From: JAGOBP01 sp964550855 | GTDB taxonomy: Bacteria; Chloroflexota; Anaerolineae; Fen-1058 | Assembly (NCBI GenBank): GCA_964550855.1 | Contig: CAZKBQ010000012.1 | Span: forward strand, 23,977-87,976 | Direction of reading: 5' to 3' | DNA length: 64,000 nucleotides | Part shown: piece by piece, positions 40,201 through 49,242 of the stretch | Numbering within the stretch: the first letter of the stretch is position 1 | Layout of the letters: every line of letters begins with the position of its first letter | Made by a program: the position numbers and the translations under genes | Notes under the pieces: generated by a model | Database searches by the model: none | What the model was told of the DNA's origin: nothing | Seen by the model: the letters and a program-made list of their open reading frames with translations, nothing else

Positions 40201-41577
40201 ATGCCCATTTACCCGTTGGAACCGTTCCGTATCAAATCTGTCGAACCGATCAAGTTGACGACGCGCGAAGAGCGCGCCGCTGTTTTACAGGCCGCCGGTT
40301 ACAATCTGTTCAAGGTCCGGGCCGAGGATGTGTTCATCGACCTGCTGACTGATTCCGGCACGGGCGCCATGAGCGACGCCCAATGGTCGGCGCTGATGCA
40401 CGGCGACGAATCATACGCGGGCGCCAGGAGTTACTTCGCGTTGAAGAGCGCGGTGGAAGACGTGACCGGTCTGCCCTACTTTGTGCCCACCCATCAGGGC
40501 CGCGCCGCGGAGAATGTGCTGTTCAGCATCCTGGTCAAGCCCGGCCACGAAGTGCCCAGCAATCAGCACTTTGACACCACCCACGCCAACATCCGCGCGC
40601 GCGGCGGCAAACCGGTCGATCTGGTGATCGATGAAGCGAATGATCCGGCGGTGATCCATCCGTTCAAAGGCAACATGGATCTGGACAAGCTGGAACGCTT
40701 CATTCAGGTCGTGGGCGCAGCCAACATTCCGATCGGTCTGACGACGATCACCAACAACTCGGCGGGCGGACAGCCCGTGTCCATGGCCAACATCCGCGGC
40801 ACCGCCGAGGTGTATCATCGACATGGCATCCCGTTTTTCATCGATGCGGCGCGTTTTGCGGAGAACGCTTACTTCATCCAGCAGCGCGAAGCGGGCTACG
40901 CGGCTCGATCGGTTGCCGAGATCGCGCGCGAGGAGTTCTCTTACGCCGATGGATTCTTGATGAGCGCCAAGAAAGACGCCATCGTCAACATCGGCGGGCT
41001 GCTCGGTGTGCGCGACCCCGATCTGTTCGAGCGTGTCAAGAACGAATTGATCTTGCGTGAGGGCTTCCCCACCTACGGCGGACTGGCCGGCCGTGATCTG
41101 GAAGCACTGGCCGTGGGTCTGCGCGAAGGGCTGAATCAGGATTACCTGGCATACCGCATCGCGCAGATACAGTATCTGGGCGAGCGACTGCTGGAGGCGG
41201 GCGTGCCCATCGTGCAGCCGCCCGGCGGCCACGCGATCTACCTCGACGCGCGGGCGCTGCTGCCGCACATTCCGCAGAGCGAGTTCCCGGCACAGGCGCT
41301 CGCCGTGGCTTTGTATCTGGAGGGTGGCATCCGCACGGTGGAGATCGGCAGTGTCATGTTCGCATGTCCTGATCCGGATACGGGCCTGATGCATTATCCC
41401 GCGCTGGAACTGGTGCGGCTGGCGATTCCGCGCCGGGTTTATACACGGGCGCATCTGGATTACGTGGTGGAGACGTGTCTCATCGTGAAAGCGCACGCTG
41501 AAAAGCTGCGTGGCCTTAAGATTGTGCGCGCACCGGAACTGTTACGGCACTTCGTCGCCGAATTTGGGTGGGTATGA
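40201..41577 (+). CDS. tnaA: Tryptophanase (tryptophan indole-lyase)
   Basis: 458 residues from ATG 40201 (GGAG 5 bases upstream). PLP enzyme splitting tryptophan to indole, pyruvate and ammonia. PLP lysine is in LMSAKKDAIVNIGG (about 260). The tyrosine phenol-lyase homologue is the alternative. The FDTT segment near 122 has the Asp typical of tryptophanase where TPL has Thr, and RTVEIGS near 380 lacks the TPL Arg, so tryptophanase is favoured. Other family landmarks are DVFIDLLTDSGTGAMSD, PTHQGRAAE and FPTYGGLAGRDLEALA. The methyltransferase gene starts 1 base after its stop. It lies just behind a MITE-like element and repeats, a setting consistent with acquisition. No leader peptide found. 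Confidence 0.92.
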   Translation: MPIYPLEPFRIKSVEPIKLTTREERAAVLQAAGYNLFKVRAEDVFIDLLTDSGTGAMSDAQWSALMHGDESYAGARSYFALKSAVEDVTGLPYFVPTHQGRAAENVLFSILVKPGHEVPSNQHFDTTHANIRARGGKPVDLVIDEANDPAVIHPFKGNMDLDKLERFIQVVGAANIPIGLTTITNNSAGGQPVSMANIRGTAEVYHRHGIPFFIDAARFAENAYFIQQREAGYAARSVAEIAREEFSYADGFLMSAKKDAIVNIGGLLGVRDPDLFERVKNELILREGFPTYGGLAGRDLEALAVGLREGLNQDYLAYRIAQIQYLGERLLEAGVPIVQPPGGHAIYLDARALLPHIPQSEFPAQALAVALYLEGGIRTVEIGSVMFACPDPDTGLMHYPALELVRLAIPRRVYTRAHLDYVVETCLIVKAHAEKLRGLKIVRAPELLRHFVAEFGWV

Positions 41578-41578
41578 G

Positions 41579-42157
41579 ATGGCACTGTGGTGGAACCTCG
41601 TTTACTGGCTCAAGAAAACGCCGTGGGACACCGGCATTACTCCGCCGGAGATCGTATCGATGATCGACAGCGGCAAGTTGACGGCGGGCCGCGCGCTCGA
41701 TCTGGGCTGCGGCACCGGCACCAACGCGATCTATCTGGCGCAGCATGGCTTTGAGACGCTGGGCGTGGACATTTCCGGTCGGGCTATTGCGCTGGCCAAA
41801 CGCAAGGCCCGATCGGCGCAGCTGGCCGATCGGGTTCACTTCGAGCGCGGCGATGTGTCGCTGATGCGGCGCTGGGTGGCTGGCCGCTCGATCGACTTTG
41901 CCTACGACATCGGCTGCTTTCACAACCTCAAACCCGAGGCGCGCCAACGCTACGCGGCGGCGTTGGCGGCCGTCTTGAAGCCCGGGGCAACTTATATGCT
42001 TTACGCCTTTGAGCCGTCGGCCGATGGCCGCGGCGTGGGAATGGAAGAATTGGCGCGCCTGTTTGATGGGGCGTTCCAATTGGACGGGCTGCGGCGCGGC
42101 GGCGATCGCGGCGGGCGCGGATCGGCGTGGTATACTTTCGTCAGACGCGCCGATTAG
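41579..42157 (+). CDS. Class I SAM-dependent methyltransferase
   Basis: 192 residues from MALWWNLVYWLKKTPWDTG. SAM motif I is LDLGCGTGTNAIYLAQHG (about 42-59), followed by VDISGRAI and a motif-IV-like FAYDIGCFHNL, where FHxL is typical of TehB/thiopurine-methyltransferase-like small-molecule enzymes. It starts one base after the tryptophanase stop, so they are translationally coupled. A role with indole or pyruvate products is a guess. C-terminal end is basic (RGGDRGGRGSAWYTFVR). The frame extends upstream into tnaA but ATG 41579 gives the family N-terminus. Confidence 0.85.
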   Translation: MALWWNLVYWLKKTPWDTGITPPEIVSMIDSGKLTAGRALDLGCGTGTNAIYLAQHGFETLGVDISGRAIALAKRKARSAQLADRVHFERGDVSLMRRWVAGRSIDFAYDIGCFHNLKPEARQRYAAALAAVLKPGATYMLYAFEPSADGRGVGMEELARLFDGAFQLDGLRRGGDRGGRGSAWYTFVRRAD

Positions 42158-42184
42158 ACGCCGATTTCCGAGCCGGGAGCGAGC

Positions 42185-42664
42185 ATGTCGATTTCAACCG
42201 AGCAATTCAAGCAGACCATGCGGCAGTGGGCCAGTGGCGTGACGATTGTGACCATGCGGGCGGACGCCTTTGCGCACGGCTTGACGGTCAGCGGCTTTGT
42301 GGGTCTGTCGCTGGAACCGCCGCTGGTGCTGATCTCCATCGGGCAGGAGCTGCACAGCCATACGCTGTTGAGCAAAAGCCGCGCCTTTGCCGTCAACTTT
42401 CTGCGCGCCGATCAACGCGATCTGTCGGATAAGTTTGCCGGCCGCTGGGGCGACGTCGATCGCTTCAGCGGGGTGAGCTGGCGCACGGAGGAGACCGGCT
42501 CGCCGGTGTTTGACGACTGCGCGGCGTGGATGGATTGCCGCGTGGTTTCCTCGTACCAGGCCGGCGATCACACCATCTACATCGGCGAAGTGATCGCGAC
42601 CGGTGTCAACGACGGCGCCGCCCCGCTGCTCTACTGGGACGGCAGTTACCGGCAGCTGGCCTGA
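42185..42664 (+). CDS. Flavin reductase family protein
   Basis: 159 residues, full length for the family. The N-terminus FKQTMRQWASGVTIVTMRAD and FVGLSLEPPLVLISIGQE mark the FMN-binding flavin-reductase/Fre-like fold, with FAVNFLRADQRDLSDKFAG and the usual W/H residues late (AGDHTIYIGEVIATG). These enzymes supply reduced flavin to monooxygenases, or bind FMN themselves. No monooxygenase partner is next to it. GGGAG precedes the ATG. It is the last gene of the tnaA-methyltransferase-reductase strand group and converges on agmatinase. Confidence 0.92.
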   Translation: MSISTEQFKQTMRQWASGVTIVTMRADAFAHGLTVSGFVGLSLEPPLVLISIGQELHSHTLLSKSRAFAVNFLRADQRDLSDKFAGRWGDVDRFSGVSWRTEETGSPVFDDCAAWMDCRVVSSYQAGDHTIYIGEVIATGVNDGAAPLLYWDGSYRQLA

Positions 42665-42682
42665 AGCACGGACCGCCGATCG

Positions 42683-43627
42683 TCATTTCCCCTTATTGGC
42701 TGCCAACAGCGCCAGAAACTCAAACACCAGATTGGCCGCCGTAATCGCCGTGAGGTTGGCGTGATCGAACGGCGGCGACACCTCCACCAGATCAAAGCCC
42801 ACCAGATTCAGCCCCTTTAGCCCGCGCAGCAGCTGCTGCATTTGATAGCTGCTGAGGCCGCCGATTTCGGGCGTGCCGGTGCCGGGTGCAAACGCCGGAT
42901 CGAGCGAGTCGATGTCGAGCGTGACGTACACCGGTTTACCTTCCACGCGGCGGCGGATCTCGTTCAGGATGCCGCCCAGGCCCAGCCGCATCGCTTCGTC
43001 GATGGTGATCATGCGCGCGCCCAGTTCCGTCGCGTCCACATAGTCCTGCTTGCCGGACGTCGGCCCGCGAATACCGATCTGGATGTAGGCGCTGGTGTCG
43101 ATGAGTTTCTCTTCGATGGCGCGGCGAAACGGCGTGCCGTGGCTGTATTTCTGCTCGCCGAATTCGGTGTCCCAGGTGTCGGGGTGCGCGTCGAAGTGGA
43201 TCACGGCCAGCCGCCCGTATTTGCTTGCGTGGGCGCGCAGCAGCGGCAGCGCAATCGAATGATCGCCGCCCAGCGTAATCACGGTGACGCCCTCGCGCAC
43301 CAGCTGGCGCACATCGGCGTGGATCTGCGCGTGCGTCGCCAGCACGTCCACGGGCACCACGTCCACGTCGCCGTAGTCGATCACCTTCAGAGCCTTAAAC
43401 GGCGCCACCTCCAGCGCGTTGTGATACCCCCACAGCAGCAGGCTCTGCTCGCGGATGGCGCGCGGCCCAAAGCGCGCCCCGCTGCGATACGACGTTGCGC
43501 CGTCGTAGGGCACGCCCACGATCGCCACGTCCACCCCGTCCAGTTCGCGCGTGTGCGGCTGGCGGCCAAAGGTGCAGATGCCGTAGTACGGTTGTGCTTC
43601 GAAGCCGGTGTCTTTAGGAGTTGTCAT
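42683..43627 (-). CDS. speB: Agmatinase (ureohydrolase family)
   Basis: 314 residues. Two Mn ions are held by motifs of the arginase/agmatinase fold: GGDHSIALP (about 120), VIHFDAHPDTWD (about 143), and TLDIDSLDPAFAPG (about 230). Agmatinase splits agmatine to putrescine and urea; the length and N-terminus (YYGICTFGRQPH...VAIVGVPYDGATSYRSGARF) fit the SpeB branch better than arginase. Formiminoglutamase and proclavaminate amidinohydrolase share the fold. AGGACG lies upstream of the ATG. The next upstream gene, mfd, ends 21 bases away, so it may be read from there. Confidence 0.87.
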   Translation of the reverse strand: MTTPKDTGFEAQPYYGICTFGRQPHTRELDGVDVAIVGVPYDGATSYRSGARFGPRAIREQSLLLWGYHNALEVAPFKALKVIDYGDVDVVPVDVLATHAQIHADVRQLVREGVTVITLGGDHSIALPLLRAHASKYGRLAVIHFDAHPDTWDTEFGEQKYSHGTPFRRAIEEKLIDTSAYIQIGIRGPTSGKQDYVDATELGARMITIDEAMRLGLGGILNEIRRRVEGKPVYVTLDIDSLDPAFAPGTGTPEIGGLSSYQMQQLLRGLKGLNLVGFDLVEVSPPFDHANLTAITAANLVFEFLALLAANKGK

Positions 43628-43647
43628 GATTACGTCCTGTCAGAGGA

Positions 43648-46600
43648 TTAGTCGCCCATCAATTCCAGCACCCGCACCAGCGTCACGCGCCACTCGTCCT
43701 TCAGCGGCACGTGCACCTCGCGGCGCTGCACCGCGGCCAGTGTCCCCAGGCGGCGCTGCAGCCCGGCGCGATCGGTGTGTTCCAGCGTCTCCGCTTTCAG
43801 CACAATGTTGCCGCGTTCCCGATCGCGGCCGATGGTGGTGATGCCCGCCTTTGCGGCCAGCACCTTCAAGTGCAGCTGAAACAGCAGGTTTTCAACGGCC
43901 TTCGGCAGCGGCCCAAACCGATCGATTAGTTCCTGCCCCAGCGCATCGATCTCGTCGGCGCTGGTGATGTTGCCCATCCGGCGATAGAGCTGCAGGCGCA
44001 GCCCTTCGGCCGTCACGTAGTCGTCGGGAATGTGCGCCTGCAGCGGCAGATCGATGTTGACGCCGCCCAGCGCCAGCGGCGGCAGGGTCGTGCCGTCGCG
44101 CAGCGCCTTCATCTCATCCACCGAGCGTTTGAGCAACTTGGTGTACAGATCAAAGCCCACCGCGCTGATGTGGCCGCTCTGCCGCATGCCCAGCAGATCG
44201 CCCGCGCCGCGAATCTCCAGATCGCGCATGGCGATGGAATAACCCATGCCCAGGTCGTTGGCCTCGCGGATCGCTTCCAGGCGGCGGCGCGCATCGTCGG
44301 TCATGCCGCTGACTTTGTCATAGAGGAAATACGCATAAGCGCGTGCCGCGCCGCGCCCCACCCGGCCGCGCAGCTGATACAGCTGGGCCAGCCCGAATCG
44401 ATCGGAGCGATCCACGATCAGCGTGTTGGCGTTGGGGATGTCCAGCCCACTTTCGATGATCGACGTGCACAACAGTACGTCAATCTGGCCTTTCACGAAA
44501 TCGACCATGACCTTCTCGAGCTCGTGCTCGTCCATCTGGCCGTGCCCCACGCCGATGCGGGCCTCCGGCACGATCGACCTCAGCCGCTCGTCGGCGTGCT
44601 CGATGTCCATCACGCGATTGTGCACGAAGAATACCTGCCCGCCGCGATCGATCTCGCGCAGAATGGCCTGCCGCACCAGGTGATCGTCGTATTCGCCCAC
44701 GTAGGTCGCCACCGGCAGGCGCTCTTCCGGCGGCGTGTCGATGGTGCTGATGTCGCGCACGCCCACCAGGCTCATGTACAGCGTGCGCGGAATGGGCGTG
44801 GCCGTCAGCGTCAGCACGTCCACTTCGGTGCGCAGCTTCTTCAGCTGCTCCTTGTGCGTCACGCCGAAGCGCTGCTCTTCGTCGATGATGAGCAGCCCCA
44901 GGTCCTTGAAGCTCACGTCGCGCTGCAGCAGGCGGTGCGTGCCGATGATGATGTCCACCTGGCCGGCGCGCAGCCGCCCCAGGATCTCGTCCTGTTCCTT
45001 GTCCGTCTTGAAGCGCGATAGCATTTCTACTGAAACGGGGAAGGCGGCCAGCCGGTTGGTGAAGGTGGTGTAGTGCTGCTGGGCCAGCAGGGTGGTGGGC
45101 ACCAGCACGCCCACCTGCTTGCCGTCCTGCACGGCCTTGAACGCGGCGCGCAGCGCCACCTCCGTCTTGCCGTAACCCACGTCGCCGCAGATCAGGCGAT
45201 CCATCGGGCGCGGCTTCTGCATGTCGGCCTTGACATCGCGAATGGCGCGCAGCTGATCGTCGGTTTCCAGATACGGAAACGACGCTTCCAGTTCGCTCTG
45301 CCAGGCCGAGTCCGGGCTGAAGGCAAAGCCCGGCGCCAGTTCGCGCGCCGCGTACAACTCCAGCAGCTCGCGCGCCACTTCCATGGCCGCTTCTTTGGCT
45401 TTGGCGCGGACTTGCGACCAGTCGGCAGTGCCCAGCCGGTGGATGTCCGGCGCGTGGTCGTCGCTGCCGATGTACTTGCTCAGCCGATCGGCCTGGTGGA
45501 TGGGGACGTACAGCTTGTCGCCGCCGGCATAGGCGATCTGCAAATATTCGTTTTCAATGCCTTCGAGCGTGAGTTTGATCAGCCCCTGAAACAGGCCGAT
45601 GCCGTGATCGACGTGGACGACGTAATCGCCGGGCTGCACGTCGGCAAAGAATTGTTCGGGCGTGATGGCTTTGGGGCGGGCGCGCCGCCGCGGCTGAGGC
45701 CGCAGCCAGCCGAAGATTTCGGCGTCGGTGATGACGTGCAGCGACCACAGGCCCACGCTGCGCCGCTCGGCTTCGTCGCGCGGCGTGATGGCGCGCAGCG
45801 TCCAGCCTTCGTCCAGCATGCCCTGCACGAAGATCAGCGCGCGCGGTTCAGGCGGCTCGGTGACGGCGTGCACAGGCGGGCGGAAGTGATCGCGCTCGGC
45901 CCACAATTCGGCCAGGCGGCTGGCCTGCCGGCTGACGACGATCACGGCATCGTTCATCGCCCGCACCTGGGCCAGATGCTCCATGAAGGTCTTGAGCTGG
46001 CCGCCGAAGCGCTGCCCCGGCGATAAGGGTAGCCCCTGATTCAGTGGCGCCTGCTCCAGGCCGGCCAGGTCTTCACCCAGCGCGATGACGCTGCGCCCGG
46101 CCAGCTGTTCGCGCCAGTCATCCCACGTGACGTAGGGCAGCGGAAAGCCGATCGGGAGGGTGCCGGCCTCTTCGGCCCCGCGCCGCAGATCCACGGCCTG
46201 TTCTTCCAGTTCGCTCCACGCGTCGGCGATCTCGTCGGCGTCGTCCAGCACGATCAGCGCGTCGCGCGGCAGGTAATCGAGCAGCGAGGTCGCATCGCCG
46301 TGCAGCAGCGGCAGATAAAATTCAAGACCACGAAAGGGCACGCCGTTGAGCAGCGACTTGCGATCTTTCTCGAACTGTTCGGCCTGATCGTCGGGCAGGC
46401 GGGACGTATCCCAACTGGCAAGCTGTTCGGCGGCCAGCGGGCCGTTCCGGGCCAGGGCTTCGGCGGCGGGCGTGATGACGACTTGATCGAGCGGTTCCAG
46501 CGAGCGCTGCGTGGCCGGATCAAAGCTGCGCAGCGAGTCGATCTCATCGCCGAAGAATTCGATGCGCACCGGGCGCGAGCGCGCCGGCGGATAGACATCG

Positions 46601-47169
46601 ACGATGCCGCCGCGCCGGCTGAATTCGCCCGGCGACAGGACGGTGGTGGTGCTGTCGTAGCCGAAGCCCACCCACATTTCCAGCAGCTGATCCAGGTTGA
46701 CGCTTTGCCCCCGCTTGAGCAGGCGCGTGCCCAGCCGGAAGGCGCGCGGCGGCAGCGTGCGGAACATCAACGCCCGCGCCGACGCCACGATGAGGGGCGC
46801 CTGGCCGGTCGGTGCGGCGAGTTGCGCCAGCACTTGCAGGCGCTCGGCGGCCATGTCGCGCGGCCAGGGGGCGCGCTCGTAAAACAGGGCGCTGGGTTCG
46901 GGGAAGCGGGCCAGACGATCGGGGGGCAGGCCGTAGGCGCGCAGCGAATCGACCATGGCCTGCGCCCGATCGGGCCGCGCGGCGACGATGAGCCACGGCC
47001 GATCGATCTGCTGCGCGATGGCGGCCAGCCACAACGGGCGGGCGGCGCGCAGCAGCGGGAAGCGCCACTCCGCTTCGTGGGGGCTGTCCAGATCGCGGGC
47101 CAGCGCCGCAAACTGCGCCTGATCGCGCAGCAGCGGCAGCAGGCCGGAAAGGTTGATGGAATCGGTCAC
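43648..47169 (-). CDS. mfd: Transcription-repair coupling factor Mfd
   Basis: 1173 residues from a GTG start, normal for Mfd, which displaces RNA polymerase stalled at DNA lesions and recruits UvrA. Order: UvrB-homology N-terminal region (LLKRGQSVNLDQLLEMWVG; LSPGEFSRRGGIVDVYPPA), CarD-like RNA-polymerase interaction domain (DYVVHVDHGIGLFQGLI, about 530), the helicase motor with Walker A DVGYGKTEVALRAAF (about 660) and DEEQRFGV, RNA helicase motif QLRGRVGRGAARAYAYFLY, and the C-terminal TRCF domain. All motor motifs are intact. Same strand as agmatinase. Confidence 0.97.
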   Translation of the reverse strand: MTDSINLSGLLPLLRDQAQFAALARDLDSPHEAEWRFPLLRAARPLWLAAIAQQIDRPWLIVAARPDRAQAMVDSLRAYGLPPDRLARFPEPSALFYERAPWPRDMAAERLQVLAQLAAPTGQAPLIVASARALMFRTLPPRAFRLGTRLLKRGQSVNLDQLLEMWVGFGYDSTTTVLSPGEFSRRGGIVDVYPPARSRPVRIEFFGDEIDSLRSFDPATQRSLEPLDQVVITPAAEALARNGPLAAEQLASWDTSRLPDDQAEQFEKDRKSLLNGVPFRGLEFYLPLLHGDATSLLDYLPRDALIVLDDADEIADAWSELEEQAVDLRRGAEEAGTLPIGFPLPYVTWDDWREQLAGRSVIALGEDLAGLEQAPLNQGLPLSPGQRFGGQLKTFMEHLAQVRAMNDAVIVVSRQASRLAELWAERDHFRPPVHAVTEPPEPRALIFVQGMLDEGWTLRAITPRDEAERRSVGLWSLHVITDAEIFGWLRPQPRRRARPKAITPEQFFADVQPGDYVVHVDHGIGLFQGLIKLTLEGIENEYLQIAYAGGDKLYVPIHQADRLSKYIGSDDHAPDIHRLGTADWSQVRAKAKEAAMEVARELLELYAARELAPGFAFSPDSAWQSELEASFPYLETDDQLRAIRDVKADMQKPRPMDRLICGDVGYGKTEVALRAAFKAVQDGKQVGVLVPTTLLAQQHYTTFTNRLAAFPVSVEMLSRFKTDKEQDEILGRLRAGQVDIIIGTHRLLQRDVSFKDLGLLIIDEEQRFGVTHKEQLKKLRTEVDVLTLTATPIPRTLYMSLVGVRDISTIDTPPEERLPVATYVGEYDDHLVRQAILREIDRGGQVFFVHNRVMDIEHADERLRSIVPEARIGVGHGQMDEHELEKVMVDFVKGQIDVLLCTSIIESGLDIPNANTLIVDRSDRFGLAQLYQLRGRVGRGAARAYAYFLYDKVSGMTDDARRRLEAIREANDLGMGYSIAMRDLEIRGAGDLLGMRQSGHISAVGFDLYTKLLKRSVDEMKALRDGTTLPPLALGGVNIDLPLQAHIPDDYVTAEGLRLQLYRRMGNITSADEIDALGQELIDRFGPLPKAVENLLFQLHLKVLAAKAGITTIGRDRERGNIVLKAETLEHTDRAGLQRRLGTLAAVQRREVHVPLKDEWRVTLVRVLELMGD

Positions 47170-47233
47170 GGCTTGAAGCGAGTAACGGGTAAAGCGTAAG
47201 CTCTGAATGGCCCGTTACCCGCGGCGGCTGCGG

Positions 47234-47824
47234 CTAGCGCAGTTCGTCGGTTTCGATGATCTCATCGGCCGTCAAATTCGGCGTGATGAGCACGTCTTGC
47301 TTGCTGAGCTTCTGCACCGCCTGCAGCACACGGGCCGCGCTGGGCCGGGGTTCACCGACGGTGGCCTGCACGGCGCGCACAAACTTGTCGGTGGGAATGT
47401 CGGGCGGACGTAGGCCCTGGTCGCGCGCCTTCAGCCAGTTGCGATCCAGCAGCTCCGTCATCTGGCCCAGCGTGCTGGTGGGGCGGCGCGGCCCGGACGA
47501 TGTGCGGCGCGGTTTGGCCGCGCCGGTCGCCGCCGCCTCTTCACCCTCGGCCGCTTCGATCTCTTCCGGCTCCGGCTCGAAGTCTTCCTCGTCGCCCCGC
47601 ACCGGCCGGACATTGCGCGCGGCATTGTTCTTTTGCATGCGCTTGACGATCTCGTCGGTCGTCAGGCGCGTGGGCGCGATCTTGCGGATGGTGGCCAGGA
47701 TCTCACTCATCGGCACATCGCGGCCCAGCCGCTGGCGGATGCGGGTGACGATTGACTCGGCCATTGGCACCGAGCACCGAAAGGCCTTGGCGAACTGCTC
47801 GTATTCATTCATGTTTACAGTCAT
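47234..47824 (-). CDS. Hypothetical protein with acidic linker, coupled to pth
   Basis: 196 residues. Two helical parts are joined by a strongly acidic linker (about 78-105: EDFEPEPEEIEAAEGEEAA). The N-terminal part (VPMAESIVTRIRQRLGRDVP, about 20-39) and the C-terminal part (VQKLSKQDVLITPNLTADEI) do not match a family I know. No signal or membrane segment. Its ATG overlaps the TGA of pth, so it is translated with peptidyl-tRNA hydrolase. An RNA- or ribosome-related role is only inferred from that coupling. Confidence 0.75.
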   Translation of the reverse strand: MTVNMNEYEQFAKAFRCSVPMAESIVTRIRQRLGRDVPMSEILATIRKIAPTRLTTDEIVKRMQKNNAARNVRPVRGDEEDFEPEPEEIEAAEGEEAAATGAAKPRRTSSGPRRPTSTLGQMTELLDRNWLKARDQGLRPPDIPTDKFVRAVQATVGEPRPSAARVLQAVQKLSKQDVLITPNLTADEIIETDELR

Positions 47825-48465
47825 GTTTTGTCTTTCTCTCCAGTCGGAGTCACATTGTGTTTGTTCATGGCGACCGTGATGCCGCTGTTGACGAACGTGT
47901 CCAGAGCGTCGGCCGCCCGATCGAGCAAATGCGGCAATTCCTGCGCCTCGTCGCGGCCGAAGTCCTGCAGCACAAAGGCGGCCGGATCCATGCGGCCGGG
48001 CGGCCGCCCGATGCCCAGCCGCAGCCGCGCAAAGCGGTTGCCGCCCAGCTGCGCGATGATCGAGCGCAGGCCGTTGTGGCCGCCCGCGCCGCCGTCGGGC
48101 CGCAGCCGGATCGCGCCGAAGGGCAGATCGAGATCGTCGAAGATCACGATCAGTTGATCGATCGATAGTTTATAAAAGTTCATCAACGCGCTGACCGCGC
48201 GGCCGCTCTCGTTCATGTAAGTCTGCGGCTTGGCGATGATAAGCCGATGATCGCCGGCGCGACCCAGCGCCAGCACTGCTTTGCCCTGCAGTTTGTTAAA
48301 GGTCAGGCCGTGCCGGGCGGCGTAAGCTTCAGCCGCCATGAAGCCGATGTTGTGGCGGTTGCCGGCGTATTCACGGCCCGGGTTGCCCAGACCGACGATG
48401 AGCCGGGCAGCGCTGGCCGGTTCGGCGGCCGGCGGGCGCGCGCGAAAACGATCGAGTAAGTGCAT
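47821..48465 (-). CDS. pth: Peptidyl-tRNA hydrolase
   Basis: 214 residues, the bacterial Pth size. It frees tRNA from stalled peptidyl-tRNA. Diagnostic motifs: LIVGLGNPGREYAGNRHNIG (catalytic His in HNIG, about 46), KPQTYMNESGRAV (Asn, about 94), VIFDDLDLPFGAIRLR with the catalytic Asp (about 119), and GGAGGHNGLRSI. The family-typical C-terminal basic region is present. Overlaps the acidic-linker gene by 4 bases. Upstream neighbour is a membrane protein ending 3 bases away. Confidence 0.96.
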   Translation of the reverse strand: MHLLDRFRARPPAAEPASAARLIVGLGNPGREYAGNRHNIGFMAAEAYAARHGLTFNKLQGKAVLALGRAGDHRLIIAKPQTYMNESGRAVSALMNFYKLSIDQLIVIFDDLDLPFGAIRLRPDGGAGGHNGLRSIIAQLGGNRFARLRLGIGRPPGRMDPAAFVLQDFGRDEAQELPHLLDRAADALDTFVNSGITVAMNKHNVTPTGEKDKT

Positions 48466-48468
48466 ATC

Positions 48469-49242
48469 CTAATGACGCCTGCGCCGGGCGCGCAGGTATT
48501 CCTTGTAAGTCCGCCGCCCCAGCTGAATCGCGCCCACCACGCTGAAGGCCAGCCCCGCGACGAGCACGCCGTTCAAACACGCCGTGGCCGCGCCGCCCGC
48601 ATCGAACAACGCCGCGGCCGGGCTGCTGGCGCGGCGCGTGGGCTGAACGGCGGCGCCGGGCGTGCCGCTGTCGACGACGGGCGCACGGGTGGGCGGCAGC
48701 TCGACAGGCACCGTTACCAGCGGTGCGGGCGTGGCTTCAGAGCCGGCCGCCGCATCGAAAGTTGGCGCGGGCGGAAAGGTCGGTTCGGGCGCGGCGGGCG
48801 TGGGCGTATCGACGGGACGCGAGTTGATCACCTGCAGACCGCGCACCACGACTTCGTCATAGTTGCTGTCTTTGCGCACGGTGCGCAGACGCAGTGCCCA
48901 CATACCGTCGGGCAGGCGCGTGGTGTCCCACAATCCCAGCACGTTGTTATCCACCGGCTGAGTGCCGGTGCTGAACACCTGCCAGGCGTCGTTGGGATTG
49001 GGATCGGGGCCGTAGGCCAGTTCAAATCGATCGAAGTCAGGATGATTGCTTGAGCCGGTGACGCGCACCAGCCCCGATACGGTCTGCCCGTCAGACGGCG
49101 AAGTGATGACCGCAATGCCCTGCTGCGCCAGCGGAGCCGCGCGAGCAGCCGACAGCGTGTTCAGGCTGAGCAGGCCGATTAATCCGATCAGGCTCAGTCG
49201 GCGCTTGATTTTTCCAAACATCCCCGTCATCGTCACATCCAT
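48469..49242 (-). CDS. Secreted membrane-anchored protein with Ig-like domain
   Basis: 257 residues from the ATG at 49242; later ATGs (49230, 49221) are possible. A signal-like hydrophobic stretch (ILIGLIGLLSLNTLSAARA-type, about 14-35) is followed by a beta-sandwich (about 40-140: VITSPSDGQTVSGLVRVTGS, FELAYGPDPN, LRLRTVRKDS), a Pro/Thr linker (about 150-205) and a C-terminal membrane helix (about 215-245) with a basic cytoplasmic end (YLRARRRRH). The Ig/FN-type domain and Pro-Thr stalk make it a surface-displayed protein of unknown role. It stops 3 bases before pth. Confidence 0.8.
   Translation of the reverse strand: MDVTMTGMFGKIKRRLSLIGLIGLLSLNTLSAARAAPLAQQGIAVITSPSDGQTVSGLVRVTGSSNHPDFDRFELAYGPDPNPNDAWQVFSTGTQPVDNNVLGLWDTTRLPDGMWALRLRTVRKDSNYDEVVVRGLQVINSRPVDTPTPAAPEPTFPPAPTFDAAAGSEATPAPLVTVPVELPPTRAPVVDSGTPGAAVQPTRRASSPAAALFDAGGAATACLNGVLVAGLAFSVVGAIQLGRRTYKEYLRARRRRH

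Noticed and set aside
40201..41577. Tyrosine phenol-lyase instead of tryptophanase
   Set aside because: FDTT and EIGS segments follow tryptophanase; TPL would have Thr and an Arg at the equivalent places.
42185..43627. Flavin reductase and agmatinase as one pathway
   Set aside because: They are convergent, not cotranscribed, and share no substrates.
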